A DNA stretch of 64,000 bases from Anderseniella sp. (lineage in GTDB: Bacteria > Pseudomonadota > Alphaproteobacteria > Rhizobiales > Aestuariivirgaceae), in the NCBI GenBank assembly GCA_028289645.1, contig JANQOK010000023.1, positions 310,001 to 374,000 of the forward strand, written 5' to 3'. The notes below the pieces were generated by a model. The model made no database searches and was not told the origin of the DNA. It was given only the letters and a program-made list of their open reading frames with translations. The stretch's first letter is position 1. Each line of letters begins with the position of its first letter. The translations under genes and the position numbers were made by a program. Below, in pieces: positions 26,706 through 34,623 of the stretch.

Positions 26706-27218
26706 ATGTGGCCCGGCGTTCAGATCGTTGAAGGTTACCGGCCGGGAGCCGTGGCAGCGATTACAGCCCATCACATCGACTATTACGCCCGGGAATGGAA
26801 CTTCGGCCTGCCATTCGAGACCAAGGTGGCGATAGAATGCGCGGCGTTCTTTCAACGCTATGACGACCGGCTCGACAGGGCCTGGCTGGTGGTTGTCGAC
26901 GGCAAGACGGAAGGATCGCTGATCCTGGACCATGACAAGGCGGGAGAGGCGCATGGCGGTCTGCACCTCAGATGGTTCATCATGTCAGACAGGTTGCGCG
27001 GATCCGGCTCGGGCCGGGCGCTGATGCAGAAGGCCGTCGAGTTTGCAGACAAGACCAGCGATGGCTGCATCTGGCTGACGACGTTCAAGGGCCTGGGCGC
27101 GGCCCGGCAGTTGTACGAGGATTTCGGATTTCACCTGGCAAGCGAACTTGAGGGCGAGACATGGGGCAGGACGGTGCATGAGCAGTTGTGGCTCAGGGCC
27201 GGTCGCCCATCTGCCTAG
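26706..27218 (+). CDS. GNAT-family N-acetyltransferase
   Basis: This 170-residue protein has the GNAT fold: strand L-V-V-V-D-G-K-T-E-G-S-L-I, the acetyl-CoA-binding turn R-L-R-G-S-G-S-G-R-A-L-M (matching R-x-x-G-x-G/A) near residue 100, and the final A-R-Q-L-Y-E-D-F-G-F-H motif. The N-terminal part (I-T-A-H-H-I-D-Y-Y-A-R-E-W-N-F-G-L-P-F-E) is like domains often fused to MarR regulators, but there is no DNA-binding domain here. The acceptor is unknown. It starts 3 bp after chpT, so it is probably co-transcribed. Confidence 0.88.
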   Translation: MWPGVQIVEGYRPGAVAAITAHHIDYYAREWNFGLPFETKVAIECAAFFQRYDDRLDRAWLVVVDGKTEGSLILDHDKAGEAHGGLHLRWFIMSDRLRGSGSGRALMQKAVEFADKTSDGCIWLTTFKGLGAARQLYEDFGFHLASELEGETWGRTVHEQLWLRAGRPSA

Positions 27219-27230
27219 TGTCGCAGCGCT

Positions 27231-27710
27231 CTAGGTCTGCTCATCCCTGAACGAATAGCGGAAGTCGCAGTGCGACGCGCCTTGCATGATGGTCTGGGTT
27301 CGGACCAGCGAGATACGCGGGTCGTAGCCTTTGCAAAACGTGCCGTCGCGCCCGCAAGAGAGCAGGTGACCGATGTCCGCCAATCCCATTTCCTTATACA
27401 TTTCAGCATATTGGCAGCGGGTTACATTGTAGCTTACGGTGTTTTCAGTTTCCTCCAGCATGTCGACTTCCAGTGCTCCGTTGGCTTTCCATTGCGGTAG
27501 CAGGGCATGGAAACTTTCCAGCGAAGTGTTGCCGCCTTCGTTTCTTGCGTAGGCCGCGCCGTGTTCTATGGCATTCTTGATGATCGCTGCCGAGATGATC
27601 TTGCGGGCCTTTTCGTCGCCGATCTCGGCCTTCATCTCCTCGTATATCGGCTTGATGATGTTGGCTTCGATGCGTCGTTGCTCGAGAATCGGCAGATCGG
27701 TCTTGCTCAT
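27231..27710 (-). CDS. L-2-amino-thiazoline-4-carboxylate hydrolase-like protein
   Basis: This 159-residue protein resembles the ATC-hydrolase family (named for a Pseudomonas enzyme that opens a thiazoline ring on the way to cysteine). Visible features are the helical N-terminal part and Y-N-V-T-R-C-Q-Y-A-E-M-Y-K-E-M-G-L, a central conserved Cys-containing helix, followed by L-L-S-C-G-R-D-G-T-F-C-K-G-Y-D-P-R-I. Several family members have other or unknown substrates, so the name should not be taken as function. It stands alone, convergent with the GNAT gene. Confidence 0.7.
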   Translation of the reverse strand: MSKTDLPILEQRRIEANIIKPIYEEMKAEIGDEKARKIISAAIIKNAIEHGAAYARNEGGNTSLESFHALLPQWKANGALEVDMLEETENTVSYNVTRCQYAEMYKEMGLADIGHLLSCGRDGTFCKGYDPRISLVRTQTIMQGASHCDFRYSFRDEQT

Positions 27711-27824
27711 TGGCGCAGTTCCCGCTTGTTGGTGTGTGGTGTATCAGTGACACAGGCGGATGGTTGTTAACAAGCCTGTACTCACGTGGGCCGACAGGCT
27801 CCGTCGCCCCCTCGCCGCGCCACC

Positions 27825-27855
27825 AAAAAACCCCCGGTTGAGCCTCGCCGGGGGT
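27825..27855 (-). terminator. Terminator of ctrA
   Basis: On the minus strand a stem of CCCCCGG / CCGGGGG arms (27848-27854 and 27831-27837) is followed by six T (27830-27825). It is a strong intrinsic terminator 63 bp past the ctrA stop. Confidence 0.88.
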
Positions 27856-27917
27856 ATTCTGGTGCCGTCACGGTGCGATTGGCACCCTTCAGGTCCGCAC
27901 TTGAATTTCTGGTGTTG

Positions 27918-28607
27918 TCAGGCGGCGACTTCTTCAGCCTCGCGCAGCACGTAGCCGCGTCCCCAGACTGTCTCGATAAAGTTCTGGCCATCTGCCGCGG
28001 CGGCGAGTTTCTTGCGCAGCTTGCAGATGAACACGTCAATGATCTTGAGTTCCGGCTCGTCCATGCCGCCGTACAGGTGGTTCAGGAACATTTCCTTGGT
28101 CAGCGTAGTGCCCTTGCGCAGGCTCAGCAGTTCCAGCATCTGGTATTCCTTGCCGGTCAGATGGACCCGCTGGCCGCCGACTTCCACGGTCTTGGTGTCC
28201 AGGTTGACCTGCAGCTCGCCGGTGATGATGACCGACTGCGAGTGCCCCTTGGAGCGGCGCACGACCGCGTGAATGCGGGCAACCAGTTCGTCCTTGTGGA
28301 AAGGTTTGGTCATGTAGTCATCGGCGCCAAAGCCGAGGCCGCGGACCTTGTCTTCGATGCCCGCCATGCCGGACAGAATCAGGATTGGTGTGTTGATCTT
28401 GGCGACCCTCAGGGTCTTGAGCACGTCATAGCCGCTCATGTCGGGCAGGTTGAGATCGAGAAGGATAATGTCGTAGTCGTATAGCTTGCCGAGATCGACG
28501 CCTTCTTCACCCAGATCTGTGGTGTAGCAGTTAAAACCGTCCGACTTGAGCATCAGCTCGATGCTCTGCGCTGTTGCCGAGTCGTCTTCAATCAACAGAA
28601 CTCTCAT
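27918..28607 (-). CDS. ctrA: Cell-cycle response regulator CtrA
   Basis: CtrA is the master transcription factor of the alphaproteobacterial cell cycle, phosphorylated through CckA-ChpT. It has 229 residues. The receiver domain shows E-D-D at 7-9, phospho-accepting D51 in L-L-D-L-N-L-P and Lys in M-T-K-P-F near 104. The C-terminal OmpR-type winged helix (about 130-225: [31 protein letters not shown]) binds TTAA-N7-TTAA. The start at 28607 gives the family N terminus M-R-V-L-L-I-E-D-D; the open frame to 28694 is ignored. Its C-terminal A-A could act as a degradation signal, as in Caulobacter. Confidence 0.97.
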   Translation of the reverse strand: MRVLLIEDDSATAQSIELMLKSDGFNCYTTDLGEEGVDLGKLYDYDIILLDLNLPDMSGYDVLKTLRVAKINTPILILSGMAGIEDKVRGLGFGADDYMTKPFHKDELVARIHAVVRRSKGHSQSVIITGELQVNLDTKTVEVGGQRVHLTGKEYQMLELLSLRKGTTLTKEMFLNHLYGGMDEPELKIIDVFICKLRKKLAAAADGQNFIETVWGRGYVLREAEEVAA

Positions 28608-29053
28608 CCGTAACCCCTTAGTATGCTTGTCCCGCACCGGCGACGGCCTGGTGGAACATCCGCCTGAATTAGTTGGCCATCGTGACCAGATCAAAACGCC
28701 TGATTAACTCAATAGTCACGATAAACGCCAAATGGTTAACAAAACCTAATTCCCTCAAAAATTAGAACCGGTTGGATTCATTTGTTCAGACTGCTTGTCA
28801 CTTTTTCAGCTCGCCGTTGCTGATATTGCGGTTACATGTTCAAAGGTCGAATTCTCAAAAAGCCGTAGTCGGAATCAAAAAACCAGGCACGGTGTTTTCG
28901 TTTACCGCCCCTTAAGCCTGATCGTTCATCATACTCGTGATAACTGGATGAGCCGACGCTAGTTGATTCGAATGAATCTGGCCAGCGGAGGTTTCTCAAA
29001 TGCCGGTTCTTAAGGTTGGTTTTGTTTGTTGCGTTTAGTGAGTGAGGCATTCC
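28608..29053. promoter_or_regulatory. ctrA upstream region with GANTC methylation sites
   Basis: This 446-bp divergent region lies between ctrA and the FliJ-like gene. It is more AT-rich than its surroundings. Four GANTC sites occur at 28775-28779, 28872-28876, 28965-28969 and 28974-28978. GANTC is the target of the cell-cycle methyltransferase CcrM, which controls a ctrA promoter in Caulobacter. One imperfect CtrA-like box, TTAA-CAAAACC-TAAT, is at 28736-28750 and could serve autoregulation. No gene is seen. Confidence 0.6.
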
Positions 29054-29452
29054 ATGCGGTCAAAAGACACGCTTTTGCGCCTGCACCGTTTCCACGTTGA
29101 AGAGAAACGGCGCCAGGTTGGCGATATAGAAATGATGATGGCGGATTTTCGCCGCAAGCAGGACGATCTGGATCAGCAGATTGCTTATGAAGAGCAGAAG
29201 ACCGGTGTCAGCGATCCTGCCAATTTCAATTACTCGATGACGGCCAAGTCCATTCGCAAACGGCGAGAAAACCTATTGGCGACCATTGACGACCTGCAGG
29301 CACAGCTTGACCGTGCCAACGAAGCGGTTGCGGAGGAAGAGTCGGAACTGCGCAAGGTCGAACTGCTGGCCGAAAAGGACGCAAACCACCGCAACGACAT
29401 CAAGATGATCGGCCGCCCGGCTGAAGGCGCGACCGGGCGCACCAAGCACTAG
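29054..29452 (+). CDS. fliJ: FliJ-like coiled-coil protein
   Basis: This 132-residue protein is almost entirely alpha-helical coiled coil (T-L-L-R-L-H-R-F-H-V-E-E-K-R-R-Q-V, then long Glu/Arg/Leu heptads). The N-terminal motif and the segment S-D-P-A-N-F-N-Y resemble the FliJ-like protein encoded next to ctrA in Rhizobiales, a probable chaperone-type part of flagellar export. The ATG at 29054 is chosen; a GTG at 29042 would add four residues. No fliI or other flagellar gene is in the window, so it is an orphan here and the function is uncertain. Confidence 0.7.
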   Translation: MRSKDTLLRLHRFHVEEKRRQVGDIEMMMADFRRKQDDLDQQIAYEEQKTGVSDPANFNYSMTAKSIRKRRENLLATIDDLQAQLDRANEAVAEEESELRKVELLAEKDANHRNDIKMIGRPAEGATGRTKH

Positions 29453-29462
29453 TTGTGATCAA

Positions 29463-29529
29463 GGCGGGTGAAACCCGCCGGATGGTTCAACCCTGACGGC
29501 CCCGGTTCACACAGGTCAGTGTGCCGGGG
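29463..29529. terminator. Two adjacent hairpins between convergent genes
   Basis: GGCGGGT-GAA-ACCCGCC (29463-29479) is a perfect 7-bp hairpin. CCCCGGTTCACAC (29500-29512) with GTGTGCCGGGG (29519-29529) forms a second stem with a 2-nt bulge and loop AGGTCA, followed by a T-rich stretch. They probably act as a shared terminator for the FliJ-like and sulfotransferase-like genes. Confidence 0.65.
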
Positions 29530-30265
29530 CTGTTGTGTTTTCCACACTCAGGCGATGGGGACGCAGTTGGTCATAGATCGGGCGCGCCAGATCGGCAATG
29601 CGGCTCAGGTCCGCATTGAGAACGGGATAATCGGTTTTCGGATCGGCAAAGCCCGAAGATTTCCAGACTGCATTGTACCAGTGTTTGGCCCACACGCCGT
29701 CATAGGGCTTGGGTCCGGTTTCCCAGGACAGCATGGCTGGCTCGAACGGGATGCCGATTTTTTCGCACAGCATGCGCAGGCTGGCTACCGGGCTGGTGAG
29801 AACATCCTCGCAGTCTACTACGGGCGGCGCCCGGCCCAGTTTATCGGCTACCATATTGAACAGTTCCAGCTGGCGCTCAAAGCCGATATCGGAGAGCGCA
29901 ACCTCTTCGCGCTTGGCGGAATAGCTGGCCAGCACTTGTTCGGGGCTGCGAATCAAGAACACGTTTGAAAGTGACAGGCACCAGCGCCAGTCCTGGCCCG
30001 GCAGCATGTGATGGGTCATGTGTTTCTGATAGAACACCGGCGTTGCTGCGTCCGGCTTTGCCAGGCAGCTGTCGACAACGGCCTCGTAGTTGGTTTCACC
30101 GGCGGCAATTATCTCGTTGCCGACAGGGTGTGTGATGCCGGTGGTCGACAGATAATGGGCATAGAAGGGTTCATCCCAGACCGTGCAGTCTGACCGGCTG
30201 GCAAATGAATACATCATCGCCGTGGAGATGTTGCGCGGACCTGACCACATGGCGATTGTCGTCAT
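29516..30265 (-). CDS. Sulfotransferase-like protein
   Basis: This 249-residue protein has an N-terminal loop M-W-S-G-P-R-N-I-S-T-A-M-M-Y-S-F that fits the 5'-phosphosulfate-binding P-loop-like motif of sulfotransferase-fold enzymes. A later segment, V-F-L-I-R-S-P-E-Q-V-L-A-S-Y, fits the 3'-phosphate-binding R...S motif. The acceptor is unknown, and some related proteins in this group are misnamed as aminotransferase-like. The stop lies within a terminator hairpin shared with the convergent FliJ-like gene. The start is 10 bp from a palindromic element at 30276. Confidence 0.75.
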   Translation of the reverse strand: MTTIAMWSGPRNISTAMMYSFASRSDCTVWDEPFYAHYLSTTGITHPVGNEIIAAGETNYEAVVDSCLAKPDAATPVFYQKHMTHHMLPGQDWRWCLSLSNVFLIRSPEQVLASYSAKREEVALSDIGFERQLELFNMVADKLGRAPPVVDCEDVLTSPVASLRMLCEKIGIPFEPAMLSWETGPKPYDGVWAKHWYNAVWKSSGFADPKTDYPVLNADLSRIADLARPIYDQLRPHRLSVENTTAPAH

Positions 30266-30275
30266 TGGCTGGCTC

Positions 30276-30578
30276 CTAGATCGAGATGTAGTTAGATTGG
30301 GTCATTTGACCGTGGCGATTTTGCTCGCTGGCTAGGCGGATTGCGCGCCGTGGTGTCGCGTCACCACAAGTGCGATCCAACGACGCCACAGGGCAAAATC
30401 GCCCGGCCCTTTCACCAACGGTGATAATTTCTTGATTCCTATCGGGGTGGGGAAAATCGGTCCATTGGCGTCGTTGCGCCGCTTGTCCGATGCACCACAT
30501 CGCGCTGCGCGACGCGCCTAGCCGAGTGAACCGATTTTCCGCCATCAAATGACCCAATCTAACTACATCTCGATCTAG
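30276..30578. mobile_element. 303-bp palindromic MITE-like element with 34-bp perfect terminal inverted repeats
   Basis: Bases 30276-30309 (beginning CTAGATCGAGATGTAGTTAG) are the exact reverse complement of 30545-30578. Each side also holds its own internal stem-loop: GGCGATTTTGC (30314-30324) pairs with GCAAAATCGCC (30393-30403), and GGAAAATCGGT (30452-30462) pairs with ACCGATTTTCC (30530-30540). The two halves resemble each other as imperfect inverted repeats, with about 48 bp of centre. No transposase is encoded. The size and ends fit a non-autonomous miniature inverted-repeat element. CTAG occurs at both ends and may be part of the ends or a target duplication. The outer end supplies the stop codon of the TPR gene. 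Confidence 0.75.
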
Positions 30579-31171
30579 CTGGTGACTTTTTGCATCGCGT
30601 TCTTGACCGCCTTGTCATCCGGGGCCAGTTCAGCGGCGCGGAACAAGAGTTCGGCAGCCTTTGTCTTGTGCCCGATATCCATGTGGCACAGGGCCTGGGC
30701 CTTGATGAATTCCACATTGTCCGGTTGCTCGGCGGCAAGCTCGTCAAAGATTTTCAGGGCCTCGTCGGCCTGGTCCAGCCGGCCCAGTCCGCGGCCTTTG
30801 TGGTAGCGCGCCTGGACATTGTCCGGGTCCAGATGCAGGGCACCTTCCAATGCCTTCAGGCCGGCGGCAGGCTGGCCCGCAGATATCTGCAGACTGCCCA
30901 GGTTGATCAGGGCTTGCAGGTTTTCCGCATCTATCATGAGGCATTCCGCATAGGCGCGTTCTGCTTCTTGTGCCTTGCCCTGATTGTGCAGGGTGACGGC
31001 CAGCATCAGCCGCAGGTCCGGGTTCTTGGGCCGCAGTTCAACGGCGCGGCGGGCAAGCTTGAGGGCGGCCTCGGGTGTCCTGGACGCGCGCATCTGCTTC
31101 ATCAGGTCTTTGATTTCATGTGAGCCGGCACGGGTGCCGCTGCCAGACATTGAAAATTTGTCGGATTTCAT
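30575..31171 (-). CDS. Tetratricopeptide-repeat protein
   Basis: This 198-residue soluble protein is built of about four TPR units (for example A-L-K-L-A-R-R-A-V-E-L-R-P-K-N-P-D, A-L-I-N-L-G-S-L-Q-I-S-A-G-Q-P-A-A-G-L-K-A-L, A-R-Y-H-K-G-R-G-L-G-R-L-D-Q-A-D-E-A-L-K-I-F). There is no signal peptide or membrane helix. TPRs bind peptides or proteins; no partner is visible. Its stop codon lies inside the terminal repeat of the adjacent palindromic element, so the native C terminus may have been trimmed when that element inserted. Confidence 0.8.
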   Translation of the reverse strand: MKSDKFSMSGSGTRAGSHEIKDLMKQMRASRTPEAALKLARRAVELRPKNPDLRLMLAVTLHNQGKAQEAERAYAECLMIDAENLQALINLGSLQISAGQPAAGLKALEGALHLDPDNVQARYHKGRGLGRLDQADEALKIFDELAAEQPDNVEFIKAQALCHMDIGHKTKAAELLFRAAELAPDDKAVKNAMQKVTS

Positions 31172-31332
31172 CGGTGCTTGGTTTCCTGCGAAATTTGCCG
31201 AGGACCCTAGCTATAAGGCGATACGGCTGCAAGATGCCAGGTTGACTGAAAATGAGAGTGGCGTGGCAGCTGCCCGTCGGGGAACTGCCACGCCACAATA
31301 CTTCAGAACCTCATCTGCCGGGGCAGGGACTA

Positions 31333-31617
31333 TCAGCTGACGCGATAGTCCTGGATGCGGGTTGTGCGCAATCCAGCCAGACCGTGCCGGTCAATAGACC
31401 GCTGCCAGCTGAGATATTCCTCAACTGTCAGTTTGTACCGTCCGCAGGCCTCCTCGAGGCTGAGCAGGCCACCGCGAACAGCGGCAACAACTTCTGCCTT
31501 GCGACGGATTACCCAACGATGGGTGCCCGGCGGCGGCAGATCAGCAATCGTAAGGGGACTGCCATCCGGACCGATGACGTAATTGATACGGGAACGCAAC
31601 TGACCTGAATTACTCAC
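31333..31617 (-). CDS. sciP: SciP, small CtrA-antagonist (DUF1153)
   Basis: SciP is a small helix-turn-helix-like protein that binds CtrA and blocks activation of CtrA promoters in early G1 in Caulobacter. The conserved core is Y-V-I-G-P-D-G-S-P-L-T-I-A-D-L-P-P-P (N-terminal half) and R-W-V-I-R-R-K-A-E-V-V-A-A-V-R-G-G-L-L-S, followed by Y-L-S-W-Q-R. The GTG at 31617 is preferred because AGGTGA lies 5 bp before it (94 residues); the GTG at 31626 in the same frame adds three. It is a single gene with its own promoter region. It sits near chpT and ctrA, which is unusual clustering. Confidence 0.88.
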   Translation of the reverse strand: MSNSGQLRSRINYVIGPDGSPLTIADLPPPGTHRWVIRRKAEVVAAVRGGLLSLEEACGRYKLTVEEYLSWQRSIDRHGLAGLRTTRIQDYRVS

Positions 31618-31893
31618 TGACTTCACCTGATACGCTGGTACTAACTGGAGATCAATGTAGCGGGTTGGCGTTTATAAAGGTCTAATCAGATACCAACAAT
31701 TAGCAAACAAACCGGTGAAACTGGATCAAAACGAAACAGTCCGGCAGCATGGTTGTGTGAAGGCCCAGGAAAAGAAAACTGTTGCAGCAGGCCATCTGCT
31801 GACCATATCTAGGGCGAGGCTCGCGGGCCGTAAAGCAACGGTTTGACAACCCAGTGCTGCATCCGGACCGGCTCAGCCAACCACCGAGGCACG

Positions 31894-33063
31894 ATGACGA
31901 TCGACGAAGCGATAATTGAACGAGTGCGCGATTCCATCGGGCTTGATCCCGACGGGGGCCGCACCCTTGTGGTTGCCGCGATGTCCGGCGGTGTGGATTC
32001 AACGGTTGTCGCCGGGCTTTTGAAGGCGGCTGGTTATGGCGTCGCCGGCATTACGCTGCAGCTTTACGATCACGGCGAGGCGGTGCGCCGCAAGGGTGCC
32101 TGTTGCGCCGGACAGGATATTCATGATGCCCGCAACGCGGCTGCAGCGCTCGATATCCCGCACTATGTGCTGGACTTTGAAAGCCGCTTCAAGGACGCTG
32201 TGATCGAGGAGTTTGCCGATGCCTATGTGCGCGGTGAAACACCAATTCCCTGCGTGACCTGCAATCAGACGGTCAAGTTTGCCGATCTGCTGACCCGCGC
32301 CAAGGCGCTGGGGGCAGCGTGCCTGGCCACCGGTCACTACATACGCTCGGTTGCCCGCGGCGACGGAACCGGTGCGCGCGACTTGCGTACGCCTGAGGAC
32401 ATGAACCGCGACCAGAGCTATTTCCTGTTTCAGACCACGCAGGCGCAGGCCGACTACCTGCGCTTTCCGCTGGGCTCGTTCACCAAGGACGAGACACGCG
32501 ACATGGCGCGGGCCATGGGGCTGTCACTTGCTGACAAGCCGGATAGCCAGGACATCTGCTTTGTCCCGGACGGCAATTATGTCTCCGTCATCGAGCGGCT
32601 GCGGCCACAGGCCGGAGAGCCGGGAGACATTGTGCATGAGGACGGCCGCGTGCTTGGCCGCCACAACGGCATCATTCATTTCACGATCGGCCAGCGCCGC
32701 GGCATCGGTGTCGCCGCCAGTGAACCGCTGTACGTGACCGGCCTTGAGCCAGCAACGGCACGGGTGATTGTCGGTCCGAAGGAAGCGCTGGCCCGGCGCG
32801 TCATCCGGCTTCGCGATGTCAACTGGCTCGGATCTTCGACAGCGGGCAGCGGCGACATGTCGGAACCGGTGTTCGTCAAGATCCGCTCGACTCGGCCGGC
32901 CGTTGCGGCCCGCCTGGGCACCGGCGAGGCAGGAGAGGTCCAGGTGGTGCTTGATGAACCGGATTTCGGGATTTCAGCAGGCCAGGCTTGCGTTTTCTAT
33001 GAAGCGCAGGGCCAGGACGCCCAGGTGCTTGGCGGCGGCTATATTGCCGGCACACTTCGCTAG
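31894..33063 (+). CDS. mnmA: tRNA-specific 2-thiouridylase MnmA
   Basis: MnmA puts sulfur on U34 of tRNA-Lys, Glu and Gln. It has about 389 residues from the chosen ATG. The PP-loop S-G-G-V-D-S is at 31-36, the catalytic cysteine is in P-C-V-T-C-N, and the second cysteine is in S-Q-D-I-C-F-V-P. The C-terminal domain has the [10 protein letters not shown] motif. An in-frame TTG at 31843 would add 17 residues without family support, while GAGGCACG precedes the ATG. It is followed 83 bp later by pcs. Confidence 0.95.
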   Translation: MTIDEAIIERVRDSIGLDPDGGRTLVVAAMSGGVDSTVVAGLLKAAGYGVAGITLQLYDHGEAVRRKGACCAGQDIHDARNAAAALDIPHYVLDFESRFKDAVIEEFADAYVRGETPIPCVTCNQTVKFADLLTRAKALGAACLATGHYIRSVARGDGTGARDLRTPEDMNRDQSYFLFQTTQAQADYLRFPLGSFTKDETRDMARAMGLSLADKPDSQDICFVPDGNYVSVIERLRPQAGEPGDIVHEDGRVLGRHNGIIHFTIGQRRGIGVAASEPLYVTGLEPATARVIVGPKEALARRVIRLRDVNWLGSSTAGSGDMSEPVFVKIRSTRPAVAARLGTGEAGEVQVVLDEPDFGISAGQACVFYEAQGQDAQVLGGGYIAGTLR

Positions 33064-33146
33064 TACTGTCCGCCCGGACTGGTTGCCGGTGGTTCGAGCG
33101 CCTGCCAACTAGTGACATTTGACTGAATATATGACATCCCGGTTCA

Positions 33147-33899
33147 ATGATTGACAAAAGTAATCACAAGGACTTGCCGAAGAAGGACGTGGCTGCCGCC
33201 TGGGCCGTGCATGCCTTCACGGCGTCCGGTATCGTGCTGGGCTTTCTGGCTCTGGTTGCGATACTGGAAGGCGACAGGATAGCTGCCTTCCTGTGGCTGG
33301 GCCTTGCCCTGTTTGTCGACGGCATAGACGGCACCCTGGCCCGGCGCGCCCGGGTGAGCGAGGTGACGCCGCAGTTCGACGGGGCGACGCTGGACAATGT
33401 GATCGATTATTTCACCTATGTCGTGGTGCCGGCAATGATGGTGTACTGGTTCGACCTGGTGCCGGCGGGCTGGGAAACCGCGACGGCGGCCGGCATCATG
33501 GCGGTGTCTTTGTACACCTTCGCCAATGCGGGCATGAAGACGTCGGACTATTACTTCGCCGGTTTTCCGGCCCTGTGGAACCTGGTGGTTTTGTATTTCC
33601 ACATCATGCAGACCGACCCGTGGGTCAATCTGACGGTGATCGCCATTTGCGGGGTGCTGACCTTCGTGCCATGGAAATACGTGCATCCGCTGCGGGTGCG
33701 CGACTGGCGTGCCGTCACAATCCCGATGACGGTTCTGTGGGGCGGCACCACCTTGCGGCTGCTGATCGTGTCCAAGGACGACACGGCGCTGAATGCGTCG
33801 CCGATTATCTTCTGGCTGTGGGTGGCTTCGTCGGCCTATTTCCTGGTGATCTGCGTGTTGCGCTCGGTGCGCCCTGAAGCCGATGAGGCCGAGGAATAG
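33147..33899 (+). CDS. pcs: Phosphatidylcholine synthase
   Basis: Pcs makes phosphatidylcholine from CDP-diacylglycerol and free choline in one step. It has 250 residues with about eight membrane helices. The CDP-alcohol phosphotransferase motif is present in full: D61-G-T-L-A-R66 then G79 then D83 and D87, with the characteristic Pcs flanks (F-D-G-A-T-L-D-N-V-I-D-Y-F). The enzyme is typical of host-associated and other Rhizobiales. The need for choline fits with an environment containing choline derivatives. ATG start at 33147. Confidence 0.93.
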   Translation: MIDKSNHKDLPKKDVAAAWAVHAFTASGIVLGFLALVAILEGDRIAAFLWLGLALFVDGIDGTLARRARVSEVTPQFDGATLDNVIDYFTYVVVPAMMVYWFDLVPAGWETATAAGIMAVSLYTFANAGMKTSDYYFAGFPALWNLVVLYFHIMQTDPWVNLTVIAICGVLTFVPWKYVHPLRVRDWRAVTIPMTVLWGGTTLRLLIVSKDDTALNASPIIFWLWVASSAYFLVICVLRSVRPEADEAEE

Positions 33900-33932
33900 C
33901 CGGGGGTTCAGACGGCAAAGCGTGAGCAATGC

Positions 33933-33961
33933 TTGACTTGCAAGGCTTACGCCTATTATAC
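33933..33961 (+). promoter_or_regulatory. Likely promoter of the tRNA gene
   Basis: TTGACT (33933-33938), a 17-bp spacer and TTATAC (33956-33961) give a good sigma-70 type promoter about 100 bp before the tRNA. Confidence 0.55.
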
Positions 33962-34060
33962 CGCGCATGTCCTTGCCGGACGCAACCGAACAGGTGCCGT
34001 CGGCACCGGTTCAAAATCCCTGCAGACCACACGTTTCAGCGCAGGGAACCGGCATATTGG

Positions 34061-34137
34061 GGCGGGGTAGCTCAGGTGGTTAGAGCAGCGGAATCATAAT
34101 CCGCGTGTCGGGGGTTCAAGTCCCTCTCCCGCTACCA
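34061..34137 (+). tRNA. tRNA-Met (CAT anticodon)
   Basis: The 77-nt gene folds as a complete cloverleaf with encoded CCA. The acceptor stem GGCGGGG pairs with TCCCGCT (G-U at both ends), the D-arm is GCTC/GAGC, the anticodon stem is GCGGA/TCCGC around loop ATCATAA, and the T-arm is GGGGG-TTCAAGT-CCCTC. The anticodon is CAT and the discriminator is A73. The sequence resembles elongator tRNA-Met. A TilS-modified tRNA-Ile with the same anticodon cannot be fully excluded by eye. It is not the initiator form, whose first base pair is normally mismatched. Confidence 0.9.
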
Positions 34138-34623
34138 CTCTATTTCTGCCGTTTTTTTTACACAAAGTGCCAAAAGTAATGGGTGGATAGTGGATGTGGC
34201 GGTCTCTCACTACCAAAATTTCCCGATTAGTTCCTGATCCTCGATGAGACTCTTGTGACCTGTTCTTCACTGAACTCAGATCGCTTCGTTGTGCATTTCG
34301 CTTTACCAAGCATCTGGCAGGGTTCAATACGCGGATTAATCAGGCAAGTCATATACCAGAATAATTATTGACCTGTACGTAAAGATGTTATCAAGTGAAG
34401 TCCTGTTCGCGAAGCAGTCGCGGGGCCATCGTGACGAGTAAAAACAGCGCGGTGTACCGCAGATGATAGTTAAGTGGTTGATTAAGGTATTTACGAACCC
34501 CTTAGGTGAATTGTTGCGTAAGCATGATCATACCGTGGTTTGCATGGAGAAACGTGTCGGTTCGTTCTACTGCGTAGATCAGGTTTTGTGGAATTGGGAG
34601 TAATCAAATTCTGAGTTGTCGAT
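34138..34623. other. AT-rich intergenic region after the tRNA
   Basis: This is 486 bp with no gene seen. A run of eight T at 34154-34161 shortly after the tRNA is the likely end of the tRNA transcript. Base composition shifts here to visibly lower GC, which continues to about 38.5 kb. The promoter of the kinase operon must lie in this stretch. No integrase or recombinase gene is present. Confidence 0.5.

Noticed and set aside
34094-34327. 77-codon open frame on the minus strand overlapping the tRNA
   Set aside because: It ends in the typical G-E-G-L-E-P-P-T-R-G-L read from the antisense strand of a tRNA; this is a well-known false gene.
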